Of a stretch of 64,000 nt of DNA, positions 50,989 to 59,507 are shown one piece after another. The stretch lies in contig NZ_PHNC01000006.1 of NCBI RefSeq assembly GCF_003121295.1, forward strand, positions 1-64,000, read 5' to 3'. The position numbers and the translations under genes were made by a program. The notes below the pieces were generated by a model, which saw only the letters and a program-made list of their open reading frames with translations, was not told the DNA's origin and made no database searches. The first letter of the stretch is position 1; each line of letters opens with the position of its first letter. Origin of the DNA: Streptomyces orinoci. GTDB lineage: Bacteria; Actinomycetota; Actinomycetes; Streptomycetales; Streptomycetaceae.

Positions 50989-51553
50989 GCGGGCGCGCCG
51001 CGGGCTGGTGACGGGGCAGGGGCTCGTCGGGTGCGGTCTTCTCCTGGACCAGGAGCACCCGGCGCAGCAGGTCGGCGAGTTGACGGCGCTCCGCGGGTGC
51101 CAGGACGCCGAGCAGCCGGTGTTCCTCGCGGCCGACCACGTCCAGTGCGGAGCGCCAGGCCGCCCGGCCGTCCTCGGTGAGTTCCACATCCACCCGGCGG
51201 CGGTCCCGGGTGGAGGGTGTACGCAGCACGAACCCCCGCTGTTCCAGGGCCTCCAGGCGGCCGGTGACGGAGGCGGGTGCCAGGCCGAGGTCGGTGCGCA
51301 GTTCGGTGGGGGTGGCCCGGCCGCCACGGCCGGCCAGCATATGCAGGGTGTCGAACTCGTGCTTCTGCAAGCCATATTCGGCGACGCCCTGTTCGCGGAC
51401 CCGGGCGAGATGGCGGATGAGCTTGCTCATCCTGCTGACGGCGCCCTCGATGTCCGGGTCGAGCTGGGGCAGGACCGGCAGCCAGCGCTGGACGTGGTCG
51501 TCCACGGAGTCGCGCGGGGCGTCATCGTCCGGTCGTGGTTCGGGGTGCTTCAT
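50867..51553 (-). CDS. MarR-family regulator
   Basis: 228 residues. RMSKLIRHLARVREQGVAEY, HEFDTLHMLAGRGGRATPTE and LRTDLGLAPASVTGRLEALE then QRGFVLRTPSTRDRRRVDVE are the winged helix of MarR proteins. After about residue 170 the tail is polar and low-complexity and overlaps the CPBP gene, so the functional protein may be shorter. It diverges from an MFS exporter, with two palindromic operators over the exporter promoter. Confidence 0.9.
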   Translation of the reverse strand: MKHPEPRPDDDAPRDSVDDHVQRWLPVLPQLDPDIEGAVSRMSKLIRHLARVREQGVAEYGLQKHEFDTLHMLAGRGGRATPTELRTDLGLAPASVTGRLEALEQRGFVLRTPSTRDRRRVDVELTEDGRAAWRSALDVVGREEHRLLGVLAPAERRQLADLLRRVLLVQEKTAPDEPLPRHQPAARPLTEGTPHGPGHAPYPRRSSGADSRTKRSADSGRRRGEGGR

Positions 51554-51586
51554 GCCGGGAGTCTAGAGGTTCCAACGACATCAAAT

Positions 51587-51621
51587 ATTTCGTTGCCGAA
51601 ATTTCGGTACCGAAATATAGT
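51587..51621 (+). promoter_or_regulatory. MarR operators overlapping a leaderless promoter
   Basis: Two identical-arm palindromes, ATTTCG-TTGC-CGAAAT (51587-51602) and ATTTCGGTACCGAAAT (51601-51616), share two bases. TTGCCG (51593-51598) and TATAGT (51616-51621), 17 nt apart, form a promoter whose start would fall on the GTG at 51629. MarR bound here would cover both hexamers. Confidence 0.75.
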
Positions 51622-51628
51622 GCGGGCC

Positions 51629-52900
51629 GTGACCCAACACCCCTTGCGCCTGCCGGACTTCCGGCTGCTCTTCATCGGCCGGACCGTCTCCACCCTCGGC
51701 GATGCCGTGGTCCCCGCCGCGCTGGCCATCGCGATCACCCGCGCCACCGGCTCGTCCGGGGCGCTCGCCCTGGTACTGGGCTGTGCGATGGTGCCCAGGC
51801 TGCTTCTGCTGCCGCTCGGCGGCGTGGCCGGGGACCGTTTCAACCCACGGGTGGTGGCCTTGGCCACCGATCTGATACGGGCCCTCGCGCAGCTTGCCGT
51901 CGGTGTCGAACTGACCGCCGGACAGCCGCGATTGGCGCATATCGCGGTGGCCGAGGCGGTGGGCGGCATCGCCTCCGCCTTTGCCATGCCGACCGCAACA
52001 CCACTGGTGGCGGCCACGGTTCCGGGAGTACAGCGGATGCGGGCCAACGCCTTGCTGGCCTCGGCCGGGAACGCGGCCAGGCTCGGCGGCCCGGCCCTGG
52101 CCGGGGTACTGGTCTATACGGCCGGCGCGGGCTGGGCGTTCGTCCTGGACGGCGCCTCGTTCATGGCCAGCGCCGCGCTGCTCACCCGGCTGACCGTCCG
52201 GCACATCCCCGGCGAACGCCGCCCGCTGCTCGCCGATCTGGCCCTGGGCTGGGACGAGGTGCGCTCCCGGGACTGGTACTGGACCAGCCTGATCGGCCAT
52301 GCGGTCTGGAACGGCGCCAGTGCCGTCCTGCTCACCCTCGGCCCCCTGATCGCCGCCCAGCGCCTGGGCGGGGACGGTGTATGGATCGCGATGACCCAGG
52401 CCGCGGCGGGTGGGGTGCTCATGGGTTCGCTGATCGCGGGCCGGGTGCGGCCCAAGCGGCCGGTGCTGGTCGCCAATCTGGGCCTGGCCCTGTACGCGCT
52501 GCCCTTGCTCGCCCTCGCCACGGCGGCCCCGGCGGCGGTGACGGTGGCCGGGTACGCCCTCGCGATGACCGGTCTCGGTTTCCTCAACCCGGTGTGGCAG
52601 ACGGTGGTGCAACAGCAGTTCCCGGCAGGGGTGTTGGCCAGGGTCACCTCTTATGACTGGCTGCTGTCACTGGCGGCCGCCCCGCTCGGCTATGTGCTGG
52701 CACCGCTCGCCTCCCACGCCTGGGGCAGCTCCGCACCGCTCGCCGTCACGGCCGTACTGGTGGCCCTCACCTGCGCGGGCACAGCGGCCGTACCGGGTGT
52801 CCGGCGCATCGGGCAGGGGGCGATGAGGGAGGCGGATCCGTGCGGGGAGCGGGAGGTGAGTGCCGAGGGGGCGTCTCTCACCGCGCCCGGGCGGTCCTGA
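51629..52900 (+). CDS. MFS exporter (DHA3-type), probably leaderless
   Basis: 423 residues with about twelve hydrophobic segments. TQHPLRLPDFRLLFIGRTVS, PAALAIAITRATGSSGALAL and RLLLLPLGGVAGDRFNPR are typical of actinobacterial MFS exporters for drugs or siderophores. There is no Shine-Dalgarno; the -10 box TATAGT ends 7 nt before GTG 51629, so the mRNA probably begins at the start codon. GTG 51620 is an alternative. The divergent MarR gene should repress it. Confidence 0.88.
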   Translation: MTQHPLRLPDFRLLFIGRTVSTLGDAVVPAALAIAITRATGSSGALALVLGCAMVPRLLLLPLGGVAGDRFNPRVVALATDLIRALAQLAVGVELTAGQPRLAHIAVAEAVGGIASAFAMPTATPLVAATVPGVQRMRANALLASAGNAARLGGPALAGVLVYTAGAGWAFVLDGASFMASAALLTRLTVRHIPGERRPLLADLALGWDEVRSRDWYWTSLIGHAVWNGASAVLLTLGPLIAAQRLGGDGVWIAMTQAAAGGVLMGSLIAGRVRPKRPVLVANLGLALYALPLLALATAAPAAVTVAGYALAMTGLGFLNPVWQTVVQQQFPAGVLARVTSYDWLLSLAAAPLGYVLAPLASHAWGSSAPLAVTAVLVALTCAGTAAVPGVRRIGQGAMREADPCGEREVSAEGASLTAPGRS

Positions 52901-53171
52901 CTCTCGCGCGACCCGGTTTGGCAGGGCGTCGCCGAAGGGCTCACCGCCCGGCCCGGCGACGGCCCGTCCAGCGCCAGGACTCCCCTACGGTCGGGGTCCG
53001 GGTGCGGGCCATTGGTCGCCGGCCGCGCGGCTCCCCGGGCTTCCGACGAGCCGCCCCGGCGCCCTGCCTGCCGGTTCCTGGACCGCAGGAAAGGCATCGC
53101 ACGGGGAATAGTCGTGATGAGCCGCATACCCGCCGCGCCGATCTCCACCCCCGGTGAGAGGAACCCGCCTC

Positions 53172-54047
53172 ATGGAACTCGGTATCCACATTCCCGTCTT
53201 CGACATCGACGGCGGTACCACCGCCATCGCCGGTGAACTGGCCAGGGTGGGCAGCGCGGCGGAAGCGGCCGGGGCGGCCTGGCTGTCCTTTATGGACCAC
53301 TACTTTCAGATCGAGCAGACCGGCCTTCCCCCGGAAGCCGGCATGCTGGAGGGCTACACCACGCTCGGCTATCTGGCTGCCCACACCTCCGCCATCGACC
53401 TCGGCCTCCTGGTCACCGGCGTGACCTACCGGCATCCCGGCCTGCTCGCCAAGATCGTCACCACCCTGGACGTACTGTCCGGCGGCCGGGCCGTGCTGGG
53501 CATCGGCGCCGCCTGGTACGAGCGCGAGCACCATGGCCTCGGCGTGCCCTTCCCGCCCCTCGCCGAACGGTTCGAACGGCTGGAGGAGACGCTGCGGATC
53601 TGCGGGCAGATGTGGGACCCGGACAACAACGGCCCATTCCAGGGCAAGCACTATCAGCTGGCCGAGACGCTCTGCTCACCGCAGCCGGTCAGCCGGCCCA
53701 GGATCCTCATCGGCGGTGGCGGGGAACGCAAGACGCTGCGGCTGGTGGCGCGATACGGCGATGCGTGCAATCTCTTCGCCTCCGCTCCCGAGGACGTCGG
53801 GCACAAGCTGGAAGTGCTGCGACGGCACTGCGATGACGCCGGCCGCGACTATGCGGAAATCCGCAAGACAATCACCGTCGGCACTCCCCGGCCGAGCCCG
53901 GAAACCCGTGCGGAGTTTGTGCGGCAGATGGCCCGCTATGCCCAACTGGGCGTGCACACCGCCATCGTCAGCCCGGTCACCGGTTCTCCCGCCGCCTGGA
54001 TCGACGCCATGGCACCGGCCGTCGCCCAGCTCGCCGAGCTGGGCTGA
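53172..54047 (+). CDS. LLM-class F420-dependent oxidoreductase
   Basis: 291 residues. MELGIHIPVFDIDGGTTAIA begins the luciferase-like barrel, with AWLSFMDHYFQIEQTG, LGLLVTGVTYRHPGLLAKIV then TTLDVLSGGRAVLGIGAAWY and ILIGGGGERKTLRLVARYGD. These are the F420-binding features of the TIGR03560/LLM group. It should hydrogenate or oxidise an unknown organic substrate using F420. GAGAGGA precedes the ATG. A strong terminator follows. Confidence 0.9.
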   Translation: MELGIHIPVFDIDGGTTAIAGELARVGSAAEAAGAAWLSFMDHYFQIEQTGLPPEAGMLEGYTTLGYLAAHTSAIDLGLLVTGVTYRHPGLLAKIVTTLDVLSGGRAVLGIGAAWYEREHHGLGVPFPPLAERFERLEETLRICGQMWDPDNNGPFQGKHYQLAETLCSPQPVSRPRILIGGGGERKTLRLVARYGDACNLFASAPEDVGHKLEVLRRHCDDAGRDYAEIRKTITVGTPRPSPETRAEFVRQMARYAQLGVHTAIVSPVTGSPAAWIDAMAPAVAQLAELG

Positions 54048-54105
54048 CAGCGGCACCCCTGGCCGACTCCGCCAACTCCGGTCATTGTTCAGGGGAATGA
54101 CAAAT

Positions 54106-54132
54106 GGGGACCGTTCCCATGGAACGGCCCCC
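54106..54132. terminator. Bidirectional terminator between the LLM gene and tRNA-Ala
   Basis: CCGTTCC (54111-54117) and GGAACGG (54121-54127), loop CAT, are extended by GGGG/CCCC beyond an A-C mismatch. It lies downstream of both the LLM gene (+) and the tRNA (-). Confidence 0.6.
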
Positions 54133-54141
54133 ACTCCCAAG

Positions 54142-54214
54142 TGGAGCTAAGGAGAATTGAACTCCTGACCTCCTGCATGCCATGCAGGCGCTCTACCAAC
54201 TGAGCTATAGCCCC
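54142..54214 (-). tRNA. tRNA-Ala (anticodon GGC)
   Basis: A 73-nt cloverleaf on the reverse strand. The 7-bp acceptor stem is GGGGCTA with TAGCTCC (one G-U), discriminator A. The D-arm is AGCTCAGTTGGTAGAGC, the anticodon stem CCTGC/GCAGG encloses ATGGCAT with anticodon GGC, and the T-arm is AGGAGTTCAATTCTCCT. CCA is not encoded. TTGGCA (54274-54279) and TAATCT (54249-54254), 19 nt apart, are a possible promoter. No integrase or duplicated att site is seen nearby. Confidence 0.95.
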
Positions 54215-54633
54215 GGGTGTCTTGCGCCGTTTCCCGGCGACAGGCAAGAGATTACCTGATCAGACCGCCCTTCTGCCAAATCGGCCCGGTGGCCGGAACC
54301 CAGGCGCCTCCGGTCTGCCCCGGCGGCCCGCGTTCAGGCCGGCGGCGGACTCCTCGTCCGCCGCCTTCCGGCCTCTGGACACTGCTGCATTCCGGCACGC
54401 GCCCCCTGAACACCGGCGTCTTGCGGCATCTGACACCCGATCGCCGCTAAAGTCCGATTAGTGACCTCGTGAACGTATCCATCCGGGGCGCTCACAACGG
54501 TCGGTCACCTCCTCGGCGAACCCGGCTGGGGCGCGATTCCTGGCACACCAGGACCAGCCGCACCCATGGCCGGGCTCTCCGACCGGAAGCCCGGCCATGT
54601 GGGCACCCGCCCACCCGGAAGAACGGCACGATC
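54215..54633. other. Intergenic region upstream of tRNA-Ala
   Basis: About 420 bp. It contains the putative tRNA promoter and the leader of a small membrane protein. Nothing else is recognised. Confidence 0.4.
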
Positions 54634-54780
54634 ATGGGCCGTCACGCGCAGGAGAAGAGCGGTCGCGCCCTCCTCACCAGGGCCGGCCTCGAATGGCTCC
54701 TCCGGCTGACCACCGCCGTGGCCGCGGCGGTCGCCGGAGCAGTCGCCAAGTGGTGGTTGGAGGTGAGGCACACACTGTGA
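54634..54780 (+). CDS. Small single-helix membrane protein
   Basis: 48 residues starting MGRHAQEKSGRALLTRAGLE, then WLLRLTTAVAAAVAGAVAKW, one membrane helix, and a short C-terminus (WLEVRHTL). GGAAGAA lies upstream of the ATG. No family is recognised. A 13-bp terminator hairpin follows, which supports a real transcript. Confidence 0.5.
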   Translation: MGRHAQEKSGRALLTRAGLEWLLRLTTAVAAAVAGAVAKWWLEVRHTL

Positions 54781-54833
54781 CCCCCGCCGGGTGATAGCCG
54801 ACGGGGACCACACTGCAAGGCTGTCCCTGCCAG

Positions 54834-54867
54834 GAAGCCCGCCGCCACGCCCATGGCGGCGGGCTTC
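54834..54867. terminator. Perfect 13-bp hairpin terminator
   Basis: GAAGCCCGCCGCC (54834-54846) and GGCGGCGGGCTTC (54855-54867) pair perfectly over 8 nt. It sits between the small membrane protein (+) and the hydroxyacid dehydrogenase (-) and probably serves both. Confidence 0.75.
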
Positions 54868-54952
54868 GCCTTACCACCCCTGGCGAGGGCACAACACCGG
54901 CAACGATAACCAGGCCCTCCGCCCCATGCGAGGCAGTGACACCGGGTGGCGT

Positions 54953-55909
54953 TCAGCCCAGGCGGCGGATGGGGGAGCCCGCCAGAAAGGCCTGGACGTT
55001 CTCTATGGCCTGGCCGTAGTAGGTCCGGTAATTGCTGTGGGCCACATAGCCGAGGTGGGGCGTGGCCAGCAGGCGCGGGGCGGTGCGCATCGGGTGGTCG
55101 GCGGGCAGCGGCTCGATGTCGAAGACATCGATGCCCGCCCCGGCGATGGTCCCGGCGTGCAGGGCCGCCAGCAGCGCGTCCTGGTCCACGATGGCGGCCC
55201 GTGAGGTGTTGACCAGAAAGCTGGTGGGGCGCATCAGGGCGAGTTCGGCGGCGCCGATCAGGCCTCGGGTACGCTCGCCCGCCGCCAGGTGCACCGAGAC
55301 AAAGTCGCTGGTCCGCAGCAGTTCTTCCTTGGCAGCCAGGGCCACGCCGACCTCGGCGGCCCGCTCCTCGGTGAGGTTCTGGCTCCAGGCCACCACCTCC
55401 ATGCCGAAGGCCAGGCCGACCTTGGCCACCCGGCTGCCGATCCTGCCCAGGCCGAGCAGCCCCAGCCGCCGGCCGTGCAGGTCGGCGCCCAGGGTGGACT
55501 GCCAGGGGCCGCCCCGGCGCAGGGCATTCGCCTCCGGGACGATGCCACGGGCCAGGCCCAGCAGCAGGGCCCAGGTCAGTTCGACCGGCGGGGTGCCGGA
55601 GCTGTCGGTGCCGCATACGGTCACGCCGTGCGCCTGGGCGGCGGCGTAGTCGATGACCGAATTACGCATGCCGGAGGCGATGAGCAGCCGCAGCCGGGGC
55701 AGCCGGGCGAACAGCGAGGCGGTGAAGGGGATCCGTTCGCGCAGGGTGATGGCGATATCGAAGTCGGCGAGGGCGGTGGCGAGTTCCTCCTCGGTGCCGA
55801 AGTGTTCCTGGAAGGTGACCACTTGGACCTTCCCGGCCAGCGGCGACCAGTCGGCCACGGTGGTCGCCACGGACTGGAAGTCGTCCAGGACGGCGCAGCG
55901 CAGGGTCAT
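54953..55909 (-). CDS. D-isomer-specific 2-hydroxyacid dehydrogenase
   Basis: 318 residues. RLGLLGLGRIGSRVAKVGLA is the NAD-binding loop; NTSRAAIVDQDAL carries the catalytic Arg, GIDVFDIEPLPADHPM the Glu, and ATPHLGYVAHSNY the His. So the enzyme should interconvert a 2-oxoacid and its D-hydroxyacid with NAD(P). The N-terminal substrate domain is MTLRCAVLDDFQSVATTVAD. Phosphoglycerate dehydrogenase-like Streptomyces paralogues of this kind have unknown substrates. Confidence 0.92.
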   Translation of the reverse strand: MTLRCAVLDDFQSVATTVADWSPLAGKVQVVTFQEHFGTEEELATALADFDIAITLRERIPFTASLFARLPRLRLLIASGMRNSVIDYAAAQAHGVTVCGTDSSGTPPVELTWALLLGLARGIVPEANALRRGGPWQSTLGADLHGRRLGLLGLGRIGSRVAKVGLAFGMEVVAWSQNLTEERAAEVGVALAAKEELLRTSDFVSVHLAAGERTRGLIGAAELALMRPTSFLVNTSRAAIVDQDALLAALHAGTIAGAGIDVFDIEPLPADHPMRTAPRLLATPHLGYVAHSNYRTYYGQAIENVQAFLAGSPIRRLG

Positions 55910-56141
55910 ATCGGCTGTTCTCCCTTGGTGTTCTCGGGTGGGCGGAGCCGTTGGGAGCTTGAACCGTCATCAGCACTGATGCGGCCCTTGATCCACAACG
56001 GCCCCACGCCCCCCCCAACACCGTCGTCACGGCGGGCATTTCCGCGCGGCCCGTCTCCGCCGGACCGCTTGGTGGGCGGCGGAGGCGGCAAACCCCGTTC
56101 CGCTGAGGGAGGTTGGCGTGCCGGGACCGGCGCTGGTGTTC

Positions 56142-56531
56142 TCAGTGGCCGGTGGGTGCGTTCCAGTCGACCAGCTGGACGATGACGCCATTGGGGTCGC
56201 GCACCTGGAAGGCTCGTTCGCCCCACTCCTCTTCGGTGAGCGGCATGGTGATATCGACTCCCTCGGCGCGCAGCCGGGCCAGTTCGCCTTCGAGGTCATC
56301 GACCACAAAGGCGAGGATCAGGCCGGTGGCGTGCTGGTCACGCTGGTCCGCCGGGAGCGTGGGCAGGCCCCGCCGCAGGAAGACGACATTGATTCCGGCG
56401 TCGGCGCGGGTCAGGGAGGCGAAGCCGTCGGCCGCCATCTCCTCATGGAATCCGAAGTGCTCGCGCAGGAAGGCGCTGGAGGCGGCGACATCCTCGACAT
56501 TGAGCGAGACGGCAGTAGAGCTGATCTTCAC
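56142..56531 (-). CDS. Glyoxalase/VOC-superfamily protein
   Basis: 129 residues from a GTG with GGGGGAG 6 nt before it. ISSTAVSLNVEDVAASSAFL then REHFGFHEEMAADGFASLTR and the second module ATGLILAFVVDDLEGELARL, WGERAFQVRDPNGVIVQLVD form a paired VOC fold. Glyoxalase-like Glu and His ligands are possible. It is divergent from a TetR gene with a palindromic operator between them; it may bind or detoxify the TetR inducer. Confidence 0.85.
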   Translation of the reverse strand: MKISSTAVSLNVEDVAASSAFLREHFGFHEEMAADGFASLTRADAGINVVFLRRGLPTLPADQRDQHATGLILAFVVDDLEGELARLRAEGVDITMPLTEEEWGERAFQVRDPNGVIVQLVDWNAPTGH

Positions 56532-56562
56532 GGAGACTCCCCCGGGTTGGGTCGAGCGCTTT

Positions 56563-56595
56563 CTCTGTACAAAGTACACTGTACATCGTACAGAG
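56563..56595. promoter_or_regulatory. TetR operator between the VOC and TetR genes
   Basis: CTCTGTAC (56563-56570) and GTACAGAG (56588-56595) form a perfect inverted repeat, with an inner GTACACTGTAC repeat. The AT-rich site overlaps the likely promoters of both genes. Confidence 0.65.
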
Positions 56596-56600
56596 TAACT

Positions 56601-57398
56601 GTGCGAGAGAATTCCCCCGTGCCTACCGAACGAACCAGCGCGGGCGACCCGGCCCGCACCCTCCAACTGCTGTGGCGCGACGCCTCCCCGGACCGCCGCC
56701 GGGGGCCACGGCGCGGGCTGAGCATTGACGCGGTCGTGGCGGCGGCCACTGCCGTGGCCGATGCCGAGGGCCTGGACGCGGTGACCATGCGCCGGGTCGC
56801 CCAGGAGCTCGGTGTGGTGCCCATGACGCTGTACACCTATGTGCCCGGCAAGTCGGAACTGCTGGATCTGATGCTGGATGCCGCCTATGCACGGATGCCG
56901 CGCACGGACACCTCTGGGCAGCCCTGGCGCCGGCGCGTCACCGCCATCGCCGAGGAGAACAAGGCCCTCTTCGAGCGCCACCCCTGGGCCGCGACCGTCT
57001 CCACCGCCAGACCCCCGCTGGGCCCCGGGCTGATGGCCAAGTACGAGCATGAGCTGTCCGCCCTCGACGGCCTGGGCCTGGGCGATGTGGAGATGGACGA
57101 CTGTCTGACCCATCTGCTCATGTTTGTACAGACCTGTGCCCGCGCCGCCGCCGAGGCCCGGGCGGTCCGGAACGACGGCGCCATGAGCGACCAGCAGTGG
57201 TGGGAGGCGAACGCCCCGCTCCTGGCCCGGGTCCTCGATGAGAAGAGCTATCCCAGGGCCGTCCGGGTCGGCGCCGCGGCGGGGGCCGCGCATGGCAGCG
57301 CCTACGATCCCGAGCACGCCTATGCCTTTGGACTGCAACGGGTGCTGGACGCCTTCGCCGCCCTCATCGACCGGAACGAGGGAGCCGGCGCGCACTGA
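56601..57398 (+). CDS. TetR/AcrR-family repressor
   Basis: 265 residues from GTG 56601; GTG 56619, preceded by GAGAGA, is an equally good start. The HTH is GLSIDAVVAAATAVADAEGL, DAVTMRRVAQELGVVPMTLY and TYVPGKSELLDLMLD (about 40-85). The C-terminal TetR_C_1-type domain has MDDCLTHLLMFVQTCARAAA. It should repress itself and the divergent VOC gene through the palindrome at 56563-56595. Confidence 0.9.
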   Translation: MRENSPVPTERTSAGDPARTLQLLWRDASPDRRRGPRRGLSIDAVVAAATAVADAEGLDAVTMRRVAQELGVVPMTLYTYVPGKSELLDLMLDAAYARMPRTDTSGQPWRRRVTAIAEENKALFERHPWAATVSTARPPLGPGLMAKYEHELSALDGLGLGDVEMDDCLTHLLMFVQTCARAAAEARAVRNDGAMSDQQWWEANAPLLARVLDEKSYPRAVRVGAAAGAAHGSAYDPEHAYAFGLQRVLDAFAALIDRNEGAGAH

Positions 57399-57400
57399 AA

Positions 57401-57425
57401 CGGCGCCCGGTGACACCGGGCGCCG
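57401..57425. terminator. Bidirectional terminator
   Basis: CGGCGCCCGGT (57401-57411) and ACCGGGCGCCG (57415-57425) pair perfectly around GAC, between the convergent TetR and acidic-protein genes. Confidence 0.7.
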
Positions 57426-57457
57426 GCCGTGGCGGCCCGGGCTTCCCGGGCCCTCGG

Positions 57458-57931
57458 TCAGGTGCTGAGCAGGCGGTTGAAGAACGACCGATAGCGGCGC
57501 AGGGCGTTGCGCAGTTCCTCGGTGTCCGCTTCCTCGCCCTTGCTCCACTGGCCTTCCAGGTCGTGCTTGTGCTGGGCGAAGGTCGAGGCGAGGGTCTGCA
57601 TCACATCGGCGACCAGGGAGTCGGCGGCGTGCACGGCGTCCCGCGGATCGTCCACAAAGGTGCCCTGGATCTCCTGCCAGCGCTTGCGGAATCCCTCTTC
57701 GTCCTCGGGGGACAGCAAGGCCGGCGCCTCCTCTTCTTCTCCTGTGGTGTCCGTTTCGCGTTCGCGGGTCTCGCCTTGCTCCTCGAACCCCTGGGTGGCC
57801 TCTCCGGGATAGACCGGAGCTTCCCCGGCCGTCTCCTCTGCGGGCTGGGCCGTCTCCCCTGTGGGCTGGGCAAGGTCGTCGGTGGACAGACCGCCTTCCT
57901 GGCGGTCCGGCAGGTCGTTGTCGCTTCGCAT
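57458..57931 (-). CDS. Acidic cytoplasmic protein, paralogue of its upstream neighbour
   Basis: 157 residues from ATG 57931, which has GGAGG five bases before it. The first 75 residues are disordered and acidic (PTGETAQPAEETAGEAPVYP and EEEEAPALLSPEDEEGF). The C-terminal 80 residues, RWQEIQGTFVDDPRDAVHAA then DSLVADVMQTLASTFAQHKH and EELRNALRRYRSFFNRLL, match the same region of the next protein (58538-57983). Function unknown. It is likely co-transcribed with that gene. Confidence 0.75.
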   Translation of the reverse strand: MRSDNDLPDRQEGGLSTDDLAQPTGETAQPAEETAGEAPVYPGEATQGFEEQGETRERETDTTGEEEEAPALLSPEDEEGFRKRWQEIQGTFVDDPRDAVHAADSLVADVMQTLASTFAQHKHDLEGQWSKGEEADTEELRNALRRYRSFFNRLLST

Positions 57932-57982
57932 GGCTTCCTCCACCCGGCCGTCCTGGGTTCGGGCCGGGCTTGAGCGGGTGAT

Positions 57983-58540
57983 TCAGGTACGGGCGTGCTT
58001 GGCCCGCCCGCCGTTGGAGAGCAGCTCATCGAAGAGGGCGCGGTAGTGGACCATGGCGCCCCTCAGCTGCTCGGTGGTGGCCTTGCTGCCGGTGCTGAGC
58101 GTTTCGACCTCATGGGCGGCGCGATAGTGCTCAAGGGTGCGGCCGTGCTCGACCGACAGGTCCTTGAGCTGCTGATCGAAGCCCTCGGTGGGGTATCCGC
58201 GCTCATGCATCAGAGAGGCCACCAGACGATCCGCATCGTGGACGGCTGCCTCCGGCTGGTCCACGAACTCTTCCTGCACGCTGTTCCACTCCCGGGCATA
58301 ACGGTCCCGTGAGCTGTTGGGCAGCGGTTTGATGTCCAGCGAGTCATGGCGCTTCTCGCGGGCCCTGAGCTCGCGCTCGCCGGCCATCCGGCCACCGGCC
58401 TCTTCGACGGTCCGCTCGTACTCCGGACCAAAGCGCTGGCGCAACCGACGGCGCCGGGTCATCAGCACGACCGCCGCCACGGCCAGGGCCACCACCACCG
58501 CGATGGGGATGATGATCGCTAGAAGGGTCCCTGTGGACAT
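57983..58540 (-). CDS. Membrane-anchored paralogue of the acidic protein
   Basis: 185 residues. TLLAIIIPIAVVVALAVAAV then VLMTRRRRLRQRFG is an N-terminal membrane anchor. The cytoplasmic part contains EWNSVQEEFVDQPEAAVHDA then DRLVASLMHERGYPTEGFDQ and EQLRGAMVHYRALFDELL, the same domain as in the neighbouring gene. It is seen widely in Streptomyces without a known role. AT-rich DNA upstream probably holds the promoter. Confidence 0.78.
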   Translation of the reverse strand: MSTGTLLAIIIPIAVVVALAVAAVVLMTRRRRLRQRFGPEYERTVEEAGGRMAGERELRAREKRHDSLDIKPLPNSSRDRYAREWNSVQEEFVDQPEAAVHDADRLVASLMHERGYPTEGFDQQLKDLSVEHGRTLEHYRAAHEVETLSTGSKATTEQLRGAMVHYRALFDELLSNGGRAKHART

Positions 58541-58858
58541 GGGACAACCCCCTCAGTCAGGCGAGGTAAAACCATTTTAGGCACATCATCGGGCAATTCG
58601 GGCAAAAATTCGATCATTATTGGCCCGGAATTGGCCCGGATCCGCCGCAGGGGACGGGTGCCCCGGGGCGGGGCGGTCATGCGGCCGAAGCGGGGGCGCA
58701 TATGGAGCGGCGGATTCGGTGGGGGGCGCGCCCTTGTCCGCTGTCCGCCCTGTCCGTTGTCCGCCCGGTCCGCCCGGGGTGAGCGGCGGCGGCCACTCCG
58801 CTTCGGTCCGCGCCGACTCCCCTGCGGCATGGACCGGACCGCGCTACGGTGACGGGCC
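58541..58858. other. Intergenic region
   Basis: About 318 bp. The first 80 bp is AT-rich with a short repeat (TTGGCCCGGA twice, about 58620-58640) and probably carries the promoter of the membrane-anchored paralogue. Nothing else is recognised. Confidence 0.4.
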
Positions 58859-59500
58859 ATGACCGGTGCCCAAGAGGATTTCCTGGCCGCGGCCCGCTCG
58901 GCCGCCCGGCTGCTGAGCGGCCCCGAACTCACCGCCGCCTGGGGGCGGCCCAGCGCGCTGCCGGAGTTCGGCGTGGCCGCGCTGGCCGGGCACCTCGCCT
59001 ACCAAGTGCTCTGCGTGCGCGCCGCCTTGGCGGAACCCGCCCCCGTCCAGCCATGTGTTCCGCTGCTGGAGCACTACCGCCGGGTGGCCTGGATCGGCGC
59101 CGCACCGGATGAGGACATCAACGTACGCATCCGGCAAGGCGGTGCGGAGACCGCGAGCCGCGGCCAGGCCGCCCTGGTACGGCAAGTGGAAGCCCTGCTC
59201 GGCGAGTTGCCGGGCATCCTGACCGCGGAGGACGGCGAGCGGCCGGTCCGCCTGCCCTTCTGGGGGCCCTGGTCGCTCACCCTGGACGATCTGCTGACCA
59301 CCCGCGTCATGGAACTGGCCGTCCACAGTGACGACTTGGCCGTCAGCATCGGCGCCGCCGCTCCGGATCTCCCACCGGGGACCATGGAGCGGGTGATCGG
59401 CCTTCTCGCCCGGCTGGCCGCCCGGCGCCATGGTCCGGTCAATGTTCTGCGCGCCCTCAGCCGCGCCGAACGGGCACCGCGCACCATCGCCGCCTTCTGA
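58859..59500 (+). CDS. DinB/mycothiol-dependent maleylpyruvate isomerase-like protein
   Basis: 213 residues. EDFLAAARSAARLLSGPELT, ALPEFGVAALAGHLAYQVLC, SLTLDDLLTTRVMELAVHSD then DLAVSIGAAAPDL follow the MDMPI_N four-helix fold. The His in AGHLAYQ, the Glu in VMELAVH and the His in AVHSDD are the metal ligands. Such proteins use mycothiol as a cofactor. The substrate is unknown. It is not linked to aromatic catabolism here. Confidence 0.85.
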   Translation: MTGAQEDFLAAARSAARLLSGPELTAAWGRPSALPEFGVAALAGHLAYQVLCVRAALAEPAPVQPCVPLLEHYRRVAWIGAAPDEDINVRIRQGGAETASRGQAALVRQVEALLGELPGILTAEDGERPVRLPFWGPWSLTLDDLLTTRVMELAVHSDDLAVSIGAAAPDLPPGTMERVIGLLARLAARRHGPVNVLRALSRAERAPRTIAAF

Positions 59501-59507
59501 CTGTCCG

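Noticed and set aside
54142..54214. tRNA-Ala as an attachment site for an integrated element
   Set aside because: No integrase, excisionase or direct repeat of the tRNA 3' end was seen within the window.
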